Origin: Flavobacteriales bacterium
GTDB taxonomy: Bacteria > Bacteroidota > Bacteroidia > Flavobacteriales_E > Vicingaceae
Length of the DNA: 56,916 nucleotides
Direction: 5' to 3'
Assembly (NCBI GenBank): GCA_002401955.1
Contig: NVUQ01000016.1
Span: 1 to 56,916, forward strand
A program made the position numbers and the translations under genes. Numbering within the stretch: position 1 is the stretch's first letter; each line of letters starts with the position of its first letter. Below are positions 45,385 through 53,994 of this stretch, piece by piece. The notes under the pieces were generated by a model. The model saw only the letters and a program-made list of their open reading frames with translations, was not told where the DNA came from and made no database searches.

Positions 45385-47958
45385 ATGCAACGTGCTATTA
45401 CAAAATCATACTGGACTAAATTATTTTTTGTTTTCACCCTTATCTGTTCTTTTTCCGTAATCAATGCACAGGTTAATGTTTTGTGGGAATCTCGCTATTC
45501 AAGTGTTGGGCAAAATACAGATACAGGAAAAGAACTTGTTATTGATTTAAACGGAAATGTTTACGTAACAGGAACTTCATATACTGATGCAACAAATGGT
45601 TTTGATATTGTAACCATAAAATATGATCCTTTAGGTACTCAATTGTGGTCTGCCACATTTAATGGTTCTGCTAGTTCGTTAGATGAAGCTAGAGATATAG
45701 CAATTGATCAAAATGGAAATGTTTATGTAACAGGTTATACTGCGTCTACAGGGCCTAACTATGATTATGTAACCATTAAATACGACACTGCAGGAACACA
45801 AGAATGGGCAACAACTTACGATGGGGCAGCAAACGGGTTTGATGAAGCTTATGCTATTGCTGTAGACACATTTGGAAATTCGTATGTAACAGGCGCTGCA
45901 GATGCAGGGGGTCAAGGAAGTAATTTTGTAACAATACAATATAACGCTGCAGGAGTTCTACAATGGGCGACTTCATACAATGGTTCTGCGAACAGTATTG
46001 ATGCGGGAACCCAAATTAAACTAGATGCATCATTTAATGTTTATGTAAGCGGGCACAGTACAGGCACTGGAACTGACTTAGACATTGCAACTATCAAATA
46101 CGACAATGCTGGTTCACAACAATGGGTTTCTAGGTATGATGGTGTTCTTAATTTTTTTGACATACCAGAAGCTTTATTTGTTGATAGTCTAAACAATGTT
46201 TACGTTGCTGGAGCAACTTATGGTGGCTTAGCAACAGAAAATGATTATATAACTATTAAATATAATGCTGCTGGAGCGCAACAATGGGCAATTAAATATG
46301 ATGGAGTGCTAAATGAAGAAGATAAAGCTTTTGATGTTTTAACCGATCAAAACCAAAATGTTTATGTAACTGGAAGAAGCATGGGGGCGGCAGGTACTGG
46401 AGAAAACATGGTTACTATTAAGTACGATGCTCTTGGAAATTTAATCTGGCAAGAGACCTACAATGGTCCTTCAAGCGGATATGATGATGCTCAGCAAATG
46501 AGACTTGGGAATTCTGGAGCCCTATATATTACTGGGTATAGTGCTGGAAATGGAACCAATAATGATTATTTAACCTTAAAATATGACACTGGTAATGCAA
46601 ATGTTTTGTGGGAAGCTCGTTTTGATGGCCCAGCAAGTAATAGCGATCAAGCTTTTGCTATGGAAATTGATGCTGCAGAAAGTATTTATGTAACAGGGGG
46701 GAGTAATGATCCTGCTTCTGGAAAAGATTTTTCTACTTTAAAATGGTGCCAACTCGAGGCTCTAGCAGGAAATGATGTTGCTATTTGTATTGGAGATACT
46801 GCACAACTAAACGCCACAACAGTAAATGCTACAGGATATCTTTGGACTCCAAGCACAGGGCTAAATGACAACACAACAGCTAACCCAATGGCATATCCTT
46901 CAGTAACAACAACCTATATTGTTTCAGTAGTAAATGCTTTAGGCTGTGCAGATGTTGATACCGTTGTCGTTACCGTTAACACACTTCCTTCAAACACAAT
47001 TACACTTGGTGGTCCAACTACTTTTTGTATGGGAGATTCTGTAACTTTAACTGCCCCTTCACAAAACACTTATAATTGGACACCATCAGGAGATACCACT
47101 CAGTCAGTAACTGTTTTTAGCACAGGAACATATACTGTAGATATAACTGATTCTAATATGTGTGTAAATTCTGGATCACAAGTTATAACTGTAAATAGTT
47201 TACCTAACGTATATGCTGGTGGCGATATAAATATTTGTAGCGGAGATTCTATTCAATTAAACGCAACTGGAGCATTAAACTACACATGGAATACGCAAAT
47301 AACATTAACTGACTCTACTATTGCTAATCCATTAGTATACCCAGGATTTTCAACCACCTATTGGGTAATTGGGGAAGACGCTAATGGCTGTGAAAAGAAG
47401 GATACGTTAAGCACTTTTGTTAGCATATCTCCTTTAGCTAAAATAACTAATACAAGCCCTAATGACACATTAGATTTAAACATGCCAAATGGTGGTGATA
47501 TTCAGTTCTTTTCTACATCAAGTATAAATGCTTTATCTTTTTATTGGGATTTTGGAGATTCATTTACAAGTACCAGTTCAATTCCTATTCATATTTATAC
47601 AGGAACAGGGGTTTTTACTGTAATGCTGATCGCTTATAATGGTGGGTGTGCCGATACGACATACACTACTATTACTGTTATAGAACCTATCTCCATTAAA
47701 GAGAATATTTTAGATCAAAAGACTTCTATTTTTCCTAATCCCGCAAAAGATTACATAAATATTGCGTTTAAAGATTTAAAAAATGAATCCATTAAAATAA
47801 GTATTTATTCAACTGTCGGAAAACTAATTAAAACAATGTCTGTACTCTCAAAAAGTCAAGTTAGCATTAACACAAAAGAACTTGTAAACGGAGTCTATTT
47901 TATCCGATTAGAAACACTAAACAATAGTATAACTAAACGTTTTACTGTGGCTCGTTAG
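45385..47958 (+). CDS. SBBP beta-propeller repeat protein secreted by T9SS
   Basis: An 857-aa exported protein with a signal peptide ending near I-N-A-Q (residue 29). Residues about 30-455 hold eight or so SBBP repeats of about 50 residues, each with G-N-V-Y-V-T-G and D-x-x-T-I-K-Y-D/N-x-x-G-x-x-x-W. They probably form a propeller. Ig-like units with a C-x-G-D motif (CIGDT, CMGDS, CSGDS) follow at about 460-690, then a PKD domain (Y-W-D-F-G-D, about 715). The C-terminus is a type A T9SS sorting domain (IFPNPAKDYINI, then NGVYFIRLETLNNSITKRFTV). It is expected on the cell surface or in the medium; substrate unknown. Confidence 0.92.
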   Translation: MQRAITKSYWTKLFFVFTLICSFSVINAQVNVLWESRYSSVGQNTDTGKELVIDLNGNVYVTGTSYTDATNGFDIVTIKYDPLGTQLWSATFNGSASSLDEARDIAIDQNGNVYVTGYTASTGPNYDYVTIKYDTAGTQEWATTYDGAANGFDEAYAIAVDTFGNSYVTGAADAGGQGSNFVTIQYNAAGVLQWATSYNGSANSIDAGTQIKLDASFNVYVSGHSTGTGTDLDIATIKYDNAGSQQWVSRYDGVLNFFDIPEALFVDSLNNVYVAGATYGGLATENDYITIKYNAAGAQQWAIKYDGVLNEEDKAFDVLTDQNQNVYVTGRSMGAAGTGENMVTIKYDALGNLIWQETYNGPSSGYDDAQQMRLGNSGALYITGYSAGNGTNNDYLTLKYDTGNANVLWEARFDGPASNSDQAFAMEIDAAESIYVTGGSNDPASGKDFSTLKWCQLEALAGNDVAICIGDTAQLNATTVNATGYLWTPSTGLNDNTTANPMAYPSVTTTYIVSVVNALGCADVDTVVVTVNTLPSNTITLGGPTTFCMGDSVTLTAPSQNTYNWTPSGDTTQSVTVFSTGTYTVDITDSNMCVNSGSQVITVNSLPNVYAGGDINICSGDSIQLNATGALNYTWNTQITLTDSTIANPLVYPGFSTTYWVIGEDANGCEKKDTLSTFVSISPLAKITNTSPNDTLDLNMPNGGDIQFFSTSSINALSFYWDFGDSFTSTSSIPIHIYTGTGVFTVMLIAYNGGCADTTYTTITVIEPISIKENILDQKTSIFPNPAKDYINIAFKDLKNESIKISIYSTVGKLIKTMSVLSKSQVSINTKELVNGVYFIRLETLNNSITKRFTVAR

Positions 47959-48004
47959 TTCTCGTGTTTCATCGTTCGTTAAAAATATTACCTTTAGCTG
48001 TGAT

Positions 48005-48334
48005 ATGAAACTCTTTGTTATTATTTTAATTTCAATAACGCTTCTCTTTTGTTCACCAAAAGGACCAAAAACATATTATAGTAATTTTGTTGGTAAAACT
48101 AAAGCCGAATTAGTTAGTTCTAAGGGTCTCGCCAAAACAATTAAAGTTTTTGATAAAGTAGAGGCTCACATCTATAAGGTTAAAGAAGAATATTTTGGTA
48201 AAAATGTTACTTTTACTGATAATGAAATGCTTATTCCTAAAAGAGTTACTATCACTGAACATATATATTACATTAATGAAAAAGGCATTATCTACAAATA
48301 TCAGGTTTGGAAAAAGAAGCATAAAACCAACTAA
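48005..48334 (+). CDS. Small lipoprotein
   Basis: A 109-aa protein with lipobox-like L-L-F-C at residues about 13-16. A segment F-V-G-K-T-K-A-E-L-V loosely recalls the start of BamE/SmpA-like small lipoproteins, but the match is too short to assign. The rest is a Lys-rich beta-type sequence (VTITEHIYYINEKGIIYKYQV). It lies 46 bp downstream of the SBBP-repeat gene on the same strand and may share its transcript. Confidence 0.72.
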   Translation: MKLFVIILISITLLFCSPKGPKTYYSNFVGKTKAELVSSKGLAKTIKVFDKVEAHIYKVKEEYFGKNVTFTDNEMLIPKRVTITEHIYYINEKGIIYKYQVWKKKHKTN

Positions 48335-48397
48335 TTATTGGCATTAATATTGATAAAACCTCATAATTATAAAAGAATTTCATAAAATGTATATATA

Positions 48398-48405
48398 TAC
48401 ATTTG
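48398..48405 (+). promoter_or_regulatory. -7 promoter element upstream of the YceI gene
   Basis: TACATTTG matches the TAnnTTTG consensus 24 nt before the ATG at 48430. No TTG was found at the ideal upstream spacing. Confidence 0.5.
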
Positions 48406-48429
48406 TAGCATAATCTAAAACTTAATATC

Positions 48430-49023
48430 ATGAAAAAAAGAATTTTATTACTGAGCATAATAGCTCTTGCAGCATTTAGCACAAAAGTGTTTGCTAACCA
48501 CAACCATAGCACTTTAACAGTTAACACTAAAGTGAGTAGCGTTGATTGGGTTGGAAAAAAAGTTTCTGGGCAACACACAGGAGGAATAAGCATTAAAGAA
48601 GGTGCAATTCACTTACATGATGGACACCTTTCTGGAGGGAAAATAGTAATTGATATGGCTAGCATTACGTGTACAGACATGCAGGGTGAATGGGCTGATA
48701 AATTGATAGGGCATTTAAATTCTGCTGATTTTTTTGACACTAAAAACCATGCAACTGCAACTTTAGATATTACTAGTTTTAAAAAAACAGAAGGAAATAT
48801 GCATATAGTTTCTGGAAACTTAACAATTAAAGGAATCACTAAACCTATTACTTTTCCAGCAACAATAGAAATGAAAGACGGAAAGCTTGCTGCGTTTGCA
48901 GAAATGAAAATTGACAGAACTCTATACGACATTAAATATGGTTCAGGAAAATTCTTTGAAGACCTAGGGGACAAAATGATAGATGATGAATTCATTATTA
49001 AATTTGAAATTGCTGCTCAGTAG
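48430..49023 (+). CDS. YceI family periplasmic lipid-binding-like protein
   Basis: A 197-aa exported protein with a signal peptide (MKKRILLLSIIALAAFSTKVFA). The YceI lipocalin-like barrel is recognisable from V-S-S-V-D-W-V-G-K-K-V, the H-L-N-S-A-D-F-F-D-T-K-N-H block, then G-N-L-T-I-K-G-I-T-K-P-I-T-F-P and the closing D-E-F-I-I-K-F. Family members bind isoprenoid or other amphiphilic ligands and are often linked to stress. A His-rich tip (NHNHS) lies right after the signal peptide. A strong terminator follows the gene. Confidence 0.94.
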   Translation: MKKRILLLSIIALAAFSTKVFANHNHSTLTVNTKVSSVDWVGKKVSGQHTGGISIKEGAIHLHDGHLSGGKIVIDMASITCTDMQGEWADKLIGHLNSADFFDTKNHATATLDITSFKKTEGNMHIVSGNLTIKGITKPITFPATIEMKDGKLAAFAEMKIDRTLYDIKYGSGKFFEDLGDKMIDDEFIIKFEIAAQ

Positions 49024-49040
49024 TTTTAATTCAAATAAAT

Positions 49041-49069
49041 AAAAAACCTCGCAAATTGCGAGGTTTTTT
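49041..49069 (+). terminator. Rho-independent terminator after the YceI gene
   Basis: CCTCGC/GCGAGG stem (6 bp, extended by A/T pairs), 5-nt loop AAATT and a run of six T. It starts 18 nt after the stop codon. Confidence 0.85.
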
Positions 49070-49240
49070 ATGCTCATATTGTAGATATTGCTCCTTAATA
49101 ATCCTTAGGAGCTGAGCTTTCATCATTTTTAAAACTCACCAAATAAACCTCAGTTTCTTACCCTTAATTATAACCTTACCTTTGACAAAACCAAACAACG
49201 CATTACTTAATGATGTAAATTATTTTCTTATCTTTATTTT

Positions 49241-49552
49241 ATGAAAAAAATTATCCTTCCTCTGTTAGTTATTATAGGCTGTTCAACAACAGTTTTAGCA
49301 CAAAAGACAAGCACCTCTAAGTCTTTAAAAAAAAATGGTAAAACTATTGGTAAAACAAGTGCTAAAGCAGGAAAAGATGTTGGAAAAACAGGAGCAAAAG
49401 CTGGAAAAGACGTAGGGAAAACAGGTGCAAAAGTTGGAAAAGATGTGGGCAAAACTGGAGCCAAAGTTGGGAAAAGCATTGGTAAAACTGGTGCTAAGGT
49501 TGGGAAGGATATTGGCAAAATATTTAAGAAATCTAAAAAGAGTAAGAAATGA
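49241..49552 (+). CDS. Small exported Lys-rich repeat protein
   Basis: A 103-aa protein: a signal peptide (MKKIILPLLVIIGCSTTVLAQ; the Cys might alternatively be a lipobox) is followed by about 80 residues consisting almost wholly of an 11-residue repeat, G-K-D-V-G-K-T-G-A-K-A/V. At least six repeats are present, and the tail is very basic (FKKSKKSKK). It has no aromatic residues except one Phe and would be highly positively charged and extended. It could bind nucleic acid, polyanionic polysaccharide or the envelope; no function is known to me. The repeat also leaves open frames on the other strand, which are shadows. A TATCTTTA box lies just upstream. Confidence 0.75.
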   Translation: MKKIILPLLVIIGCSTTVLAQKTSTSKSLKKNGKTIGKTSAKAGKDVGKTGAKAGKDVGKTGAKVGKDVGKTGAKVGKSIGKTGAKVGKDIGKIFKKSKKSKK

Positions 49553-49639
49553 TAATTGTTTAATTATAGATTCTTTTATTTCTAATTTCTCATCCCAGAA
49601 TTTTACTTAAAACACCCCTTCTTACAACAATAAAAAAAA

Positions 49640-50556
49640 CATGCTTGTTTTATTAACGCTGTGGCATTCGACCACTGTACGGTTAAGGTTTTGTATTCAG
49701 AAATGTATTGGAACAACCCCTAAAACTAAAACTTTTTTAACACAAGCGGGGACGCTTGCGGCAGCGAGCGGAGTATCTTTTAAGTTTTTAACACATAACA
49801 ATCTTTCTATTTTCAATGAGATTTCTTCCCGCTTTTGTTTTCGCAAAACACTTGCAATTACGTAAGCAACAACACGAGCCAACCCCTCCCCGGACTTGAT
49901 CCGGGGTCCAGATGCAAGAGATTGCTTGGTGTTTTAGGCTGTGGTAAACATCCATTTTTGGTCGATGATCTTACTGAATTATTTTATCATGTTCGTTTTT
50001 GGCTTGACCCAAAAAGAACTACGGCAAATGTCCCCCGCTACCGCAAGCGTCCTGCTTGTGGTAATGGATATCTAACAGCTTGCCATATAAAAGTAACAGT
50101 ATTGCAGCTTGAGCATATAATAGCATTTCTTTCAGCTTTGCTGAATTAGAAATGCTTTATGGCAAGCGTTTGGTAAAGTAGCCTTGCTTTTGGTAATGGT
50201 TTATTAAACTCAAAAGATTCATCATTAATGTAAATAAATACCGTTTGTAGCTGCAAGCTACAAACAGCTATTTTAAATAAGATTGCTTCGTACCTCGCAA
50301 TGACGTTTTCAAAACCACAATTGTTATTGAAAGGTGGCATTCAAAAAATTGATGTTCTAGTCGAAGTAAAAATTCAGTAAGATTTCGTTTTCGAAGTTGT
50401 CATACCGAGCACGTTTTGCGAAAGCAAAAGCCCCGAGGTATCTTTTGAGTTTTTAACACATAACAATCTTTCTATTTTGATTGAGATTGCTTCGTGCCTC
50501 GCAATGACGTAATAACTAAATGTACCCACGGTATTAAACTCAATAGATTCATCATT
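49640..50556. repeat. Composite repeat block, mostly inverted relative to 22.5-23.3 kb
   Basis: No gene is supported in this roughly 1-kb gap. It holds the CCCCGGACTTGATCCGGGG dyad near 49888-49906 and the 193-bp arm 50032-50224. It also has the 'attgcttcgtacctcgcaat' element near 50280-50300 and again near 50486-50505. A direct repeat, 'tttttaacacataacaatct', starts at about 49788 and 50450. The region about 50310-50385 mirrors 23270-23345. The block ends at the left inverted repeat of the LytTR unit. Confidence 0.75.
50032..50224 (-). repeat. Right arm of the 193-bp inverted repeat
   Basis: This is the reverse complement of 22629-22821 over equal length, with about four mismatches by eye. 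Confidence 0.85.
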
Positions 50557-50558
50557 TT

Positions 50559-50618
50559 ATTATCTGTCGTCATTATACAAAAACCATTGTTGGGTGTTTT
50601 GAAATTAAATGGGTATTA
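50559..50618 (+). repeat. Left terminal inverted repeat of the LytTR unit
   Basis: About 60 bp (ATTATCTGTCGTCATTATAC at the outer end) match the reverse complement of 53933-53994, with a few mismatches and two single-base indels. The pair encloses only the LytTR gene and the small exported-protein gene. The longest LytTR open frame starts inside this repeat. Confidence 0.85.
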
Positions 50619-53389
50619 AATATAGTTCAGAATTACAGTTATTACCAATATCAAAAATAATACAAGTATTTTTGTTCTTTATTGATGATGACAACATCAC
50701 AATCGAACAAAGCACTATACCATTGGTACAAAAATATAGGAAGTATTGTTTCTCAATACACAAGTGGGTGCTTTCATTCGCTTGTACAGTACTTTGTTGT
50801 GGCTTTACATTTGCTCAAACGCCCCAACCTTCCCTTAAAAACTTTACCGTAGAAGATGGGCTGCCCAGTTCTGAAGTGTATGATGTAATACAAGACAAAC
50901 AAGGATTTCTCTGGTTTGCAACCGATAGAGGGGTGGTGAAATACAACGGCTACGAATTTCAAACCTTTAACACCGAAGATGGACTCTTAGACAATGTGAT
51001 TTTTAAGTTATATGAAGACAATAAAGGTAGAATTTGGACCTCATCCATGTTGGGTCAGCTCTGTTATGTTGAAAAAGGCCATATAAAACCTTATCAATAC
51101 AACGACCTATTGCTTGCAGAATTACCGCATTACAAGTACAGCCATTCTTTATATTTAGATGAGCATGATTACCTATACTATGGTTCTCATGGAAACGGAT
51201 TAATTAAAATCTCTGATAAAGGGGAGCTTACTATTATTAAAGACCAAACGAATGGGAATAACATCAGCATAGCGAATTACCAAAACAACTGGCTTACATC
51301 CATGACCTACGATTACCAGAAGCAACAAGAAAATTATGACCAACGACATCATTTAAACTATATCTATAATAAAAATATAGCTTCCTCTTCAACTAAGAGT
51401 CTGGTAAGATCAGAAGCACTTCCTTTATCCGATAGCATCATCGTTTTTAACAAACCCTTTGATGTGGTTTTGTATAACATCAATACCAATAAAATACTCC
51501 AAACCAAGCATTTTTTAAATAGAGTTATCGGCATTGACGTGAATGGCAAAGGTGAAGTATATGTTGTTACGCAAAATGATGGGCTTTATACCTATAAAAT
51601 AGAAGAAAGTGGTTTGGACGAACAACACCATGTGTTAAATACTTATACGGTTACGGCTTGTTTAAATGACAGAGAAGGAGGGTATTGGATTACCACCACC
51701 CAACATGGCGTATTTTACATCCCTAACCTTGATATTTTATCCTATACCACCCAAGAGGGATTGTCTAACAACTACGTTAGAGGATTAACCATCCATCAGG
51801 ATAGCCTGGCTATTTCCTACTTAAATTCCTTACAGCTGTTTAGCGATAATCAATTTTTTCTGCCTCAGGCCCCCAAACAACAAAAAGCAAAAAAACAGTT
51901 TACCCTTTATCCCGTTTTTTACCAGCAAGGCTGCGAAATTTACTGCAAAGAGTTAAAATTGATGAATTTTTGTACAGGCTTTATCTATCCTAACAATCGT
52001 ACTACGGGCTTATCTGCCATTAAACAATATGAAAATAAGTTCTATTTTATCACCAAAACAGATGTTTATAAATATGAAAATGAGGATTTAACTCCAATTC
52101 CATTAAACAAAAAATTTGATCGAATAGAAGATGTGGAAATTGTTACTGAAGATGTTTTTTGGGTAGGAACTATTAACGGTCTCTATAAAAGAACTCCTAC
52201 TGAAGTTATTGATATGGCGAAAGTTGATTCCTTATTTGGATATAGAGTAGTTCAATTGTCTAGCACTTCCCATTACGATCTTATTGTAGCCACCAGAGGG
52301 GTGGGCATCATCTTAATGAAAGGCGATCAGGTTATTAACATCAATAAAGCAGCAGGATTATTAAGCAATGACATTGTTTCCATACATGTAGACGAAGAGG
52401 AAAACATTTGGGTGGCTACTAATTTAGGTTTGAATAAAATAAAGGCGAACAATGCTCAACACATTGAATATGTGACCAAAAAAGACGGGCTGGTTTCCAA
52501 CGAAGTTACCAGCATTGTTAGTCATAAAGAAAAACTATTTGTAGGCACCAAAAAAGGACTTTCCGTTATTAGCCTGAATACTTTTAGGAAAGATACTGCT
52601 GAGGTAGAAGTTAAACTCATTGAAGTTAAATTGAATGATTCATCCATTCATTACAACGATATTATTCACATTTACCCTGAAGATCGGTTTCTTGAAATCA
52701 ATTATTTAGGGCTTAATTTTCACTCCTTTGGCAACATTGAGTACCAATACCGTATCGCCCAATTATCCAATAAATGGCAACAGACTAAAAACCGAGAATT
52801 ACGATTGGATATATTCCCCGAACGAGGAACTTACACCATTGAATTGAAAGCAAGGAAATTTCCTGATGGTGCTTGGAGTAAAAAATCCACCACCTTGCAA
52901 TTGCAATTTCACCCACCATTTTATAAAACGTGGTGGTTTATGGTGCTGGTAAGTTTATGCGTGATTGCTTTGGTTTATGCAGGCTTTAAAACCAACGTAT
53001 TGGCTTACAATAGGCAAATACAACAAGAAGTAATCAATAGAATTTTAAAAAAATTAGGCACCAAAACATATTTGATTGTTGAGGTAGATAAAAAAGAAGT
53101 GAGAATTAACGAAGCAGAAATTTTATTTATCCGAGCTTTTAAGGATTATATGGAAATTCAAACCTCCACCTCTAAATTCTTGTGTCGTTCTACCATGAAA
53201 AAAATGGAAGCCCAATTAACGGCCAATAATTTTATTCGGGTACATCGATCCTTTCTCATTCAAAAAGATAAAATTGATGCCATCTCAAAAGAAGAATTGA
53301 CCGTTAATCAACATAAAATTCCGATCGGAATTACCTACCAAACAAAAATAATTGCCTTAAAAAAACTCTTTGCACGTCTAAACAAATAA
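50609..53389 (+). CDS. Membrane-anchored LytTR transcription regulator with beta-propeller sensor
   Basis: Up to 926 aa. The open frame starts at the ATG at 50609, which lies within the terminal repeat; a TTG at 50723 giving M-V-Q-K-Y-R-K-Y...W-V-L-S-F-A-C-T-V-L...A-Q would make a better signal peptide, so the true start is uncertain. The exported part begins T-V-E-D-G-L-P-S-S-E-V-Y-D-V-I-Q-D-K-Q-G-F-L-W-F. It carries two-component propeller repeats with the G-L-S/L-x-N-x-V and I-W-V/T-x-T/S motifs (about 75-665), then a Y_Y_Y-type beta domain (about 680-765). One membrane helix (about 772-790, WWFMVLVSLCVIALVYAGF) leads to a cytoplasmic LytTR DNA-binding domain (about 820-926, with FIRAFKDYMEI and FIRVHRSFLIQ). 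No kinase or receiver domain is present, so an extracytoplasmic signal would act directly on the DNA-binding domain. Confidence 0.9.
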   Translation: MGIKYSSELQLLPISKIIQVFLFFIDDDNITIEQSTIPLVQKYRKYCFSIHKWVLSFACTVLCCGFTFAQTPQPSLKNFTVEDGLPSSEVYDVIQDKQGFLWFATDRGVVKYNGYEFQTFNTEDGLLDNVIFKLYEDNKGRIWTSSMLGQLCYVEKGHIKPYQYNDLLLAELPHYKYSHSLYLDEHDYLYYGSHGNGLIKISDKGELTIIKDQTNGNNISIANYQNNWLTSMTYDYQKQQENYDQRHHLNYIYNKNIASSSTKSLVRSEALPLSDSIIVFNKPFDVVLYNINTNKILQTKHFLNRVIGIDVNGKGEVYVVTQNDGLYTYKIEESGLDEQHHVLNTYTVTACLNDREGGYWITTTQHGVFYIPNLDILSYTTQEGLSNNYVRGLTIHQDSLAISYLNSLQLFSDNQFFLPQAPKQQKAKKQFTLYPVFYQQGCEIYCKELKLMNFCTGFIYPNNRTTGLSAIKQYENKFYFITKTDVYKYENEDLTPIPLNKKFDRIEDVEIVTEDVFWVGTINGLYKRTPTEVIDMAKVDSLFGYRVVQLSSTSHYDLIVATRGVGIILMKGDQVININKAAGLLSNDIVSIHVDEEENIWVATNLGLNKIKANNAQHIEYVTKKDGLVSNEVTSIVSHKEKLFVGTKKGLSVISLNTFRKDTAEVEVKLIEVKLNDSSIHYNDIIHIYPEDRFLEINYLGLNFHSFGNIEYQYRIAQLSNKWQQTKNRELRLDIFPERGTYTIELKARKFPDGAWSKKSTTLQLQFHPPFYKTWWFMVLVSLCVIALVYAGFKTNVLAYNRQIQQEVINRILKKLGTKTYLIVEVDKKEVRINEAEILFIRAFKDYMEIQTSTSKFLCRSTMKKMEAQLTANNFIRVHRSFLIQKDKIDAISKEELTVNQHKIPIGITYQTKIIALKKLFARLNK

Positions 53390-53390
53390 A

Positions 53391-53424
53391 ATTCGTCTCA
53401 AAAACAGGGGTATTCGTCTCAAAA
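53391..53424 (+). promoter_or_regulatory. Paired direct repeats after the LytTR gene, putative LytTR operator
   Basis: ATTCGTCTCAAAA occurs at 53391-53403 and 53412-53424, again 21 bp apart, starting 2 nt after the LytTR stop and 115 bp before the next gene. This is the inverse of the pair upstream of the RHS operon (22356-22389). Confidence 0.5.
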
Positions 53425-53538
53425 ACCTATTTATTAAGCGGTTTAAAAAAATCATTCCTTTTTTTTGTTGTTCATTATAAAACATGGAGAGCACCCTGAA
53501 AATCTTTAAGAGTAGGGATAATTTTAAAACGTAAACAC

Positions 53539-53895
53539 ATGAAAAAAATAAGAAGAATCAGTTTGTTGGTATTAACATTAATTGCAACAGGGGCAATTAC
53601 TACTGCCTTTGTTGATTACAATAAAGAAAGTAATACAAGTATTAACAAACAAATGATTCATAATGGAGAAGAAGGAAAAGTTGTAAAGTTATTTCCACCT
53701 AGTAACGATGGAAGTTCACATGGTGTAGCAATAATAGAAGGTCTATTTGGAGGGAGACACGTAGCCCAAACACCAGAAGATAATAATGGATCTTTATTGT
53801 TTGAAGGTCAAGCTGTTGTTTTCACAACGGATGCCCGAGGAGAAATAGAATCAGTTAAAGGAAAAAAAGGCATAAATGCTGTTAATGTTAAATAA
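53539..53895 (+). CDS. Small exported protein resembling a cold-shock domain
   Basis: A 118-aa protein with a signal peptide or N-terminal anchor (MKKIRRISLLVLTLIATGAITTAF). The mature part, about 45-118, has the order of a cold-shock (OB) domain: G-K-V-V-K-L-F-P (as in G-x-V-K-x-F-N), a G-V-A-I-I-E strand, R-H-V, then L-F-E-G-Q-A-V-V-F-T-T-D and the ending V-K-G-K-K-G-I-N-A-V-N-V-K, close to the usual E-G-x-K-G-P-Q-A-x-N-V. The aromatic RNP1/RNP2 residues that bind RNA are replaced, so nucleic-acid binding is doubtful. The similarity is mine by eye. It lies in the same inverted-repeat-bounded unit as the LytTR gene and after the paired repeats, so it may be a LytTR target. Confidence 0.72.
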   Translation: MKKIRRISLLVLTLIATGAITTAFVDYNKESNTSINKQMIHNGEEGKVVKLFPPSNDGSSHGVAIIEGLFGGRHVAQTPEDNNGSLLFEGQAVVFTTDARGEIESVKGKKGINAVNVK

Positions 53896-53911
53896 AGGTT
53901 TTAACCTTTTT
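53894..53911 (+). terminator. Weak terminator-like hairpin
   Basis: AAAGGTT/AACCTTT arms with a 2-nt spacer (effectively a 5-bp stem with a 6-nt loop) followed by T residues, overlapping the stop codon of the small exported-protein gene. Confidence 0.4.
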
Positions 53912-53932
53912 AAAGACGTTTAGAGCTCATTA

Positions 53933-53994
53933 TAATACCAATTTAATTTCAAAAACACCCAACAATGGTTTTTGTATAATGCCGATAGATAATC
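53933..53994 (-). repeat. Right terminal inverted repeat of the LytTR unit
   Basis: Partner of 50559-50618. The outer end reads ATTATCTATCGGCATTATAC on the minus strand. No obvious target-site duplication could be recognised outside the two arms. Confidence 0.85.

Noticed and set aside
45480-46740. Regularly spaced similar DNA stretches that could suggest a tandem array
   Set aside because: They are the codons of SBBP protein repeats in one long open frame, not a CRISPR or satellite array.
49234-49518. A minus-strand frame of 94 codons with Pro-rich repeats
   Set aside because: It is the antisense image of the Lys-rich repeat gene; the plus frame has a signal peptide and the expected setting.
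53321-53334. Palindrome ATTCCGATCGGAAT as a possible operator
   Set aside because: It is within the LytTR coding sequence (K-I-P-I-G-I-T) and is copied only as part of the gene end, so coding constraint explains it.
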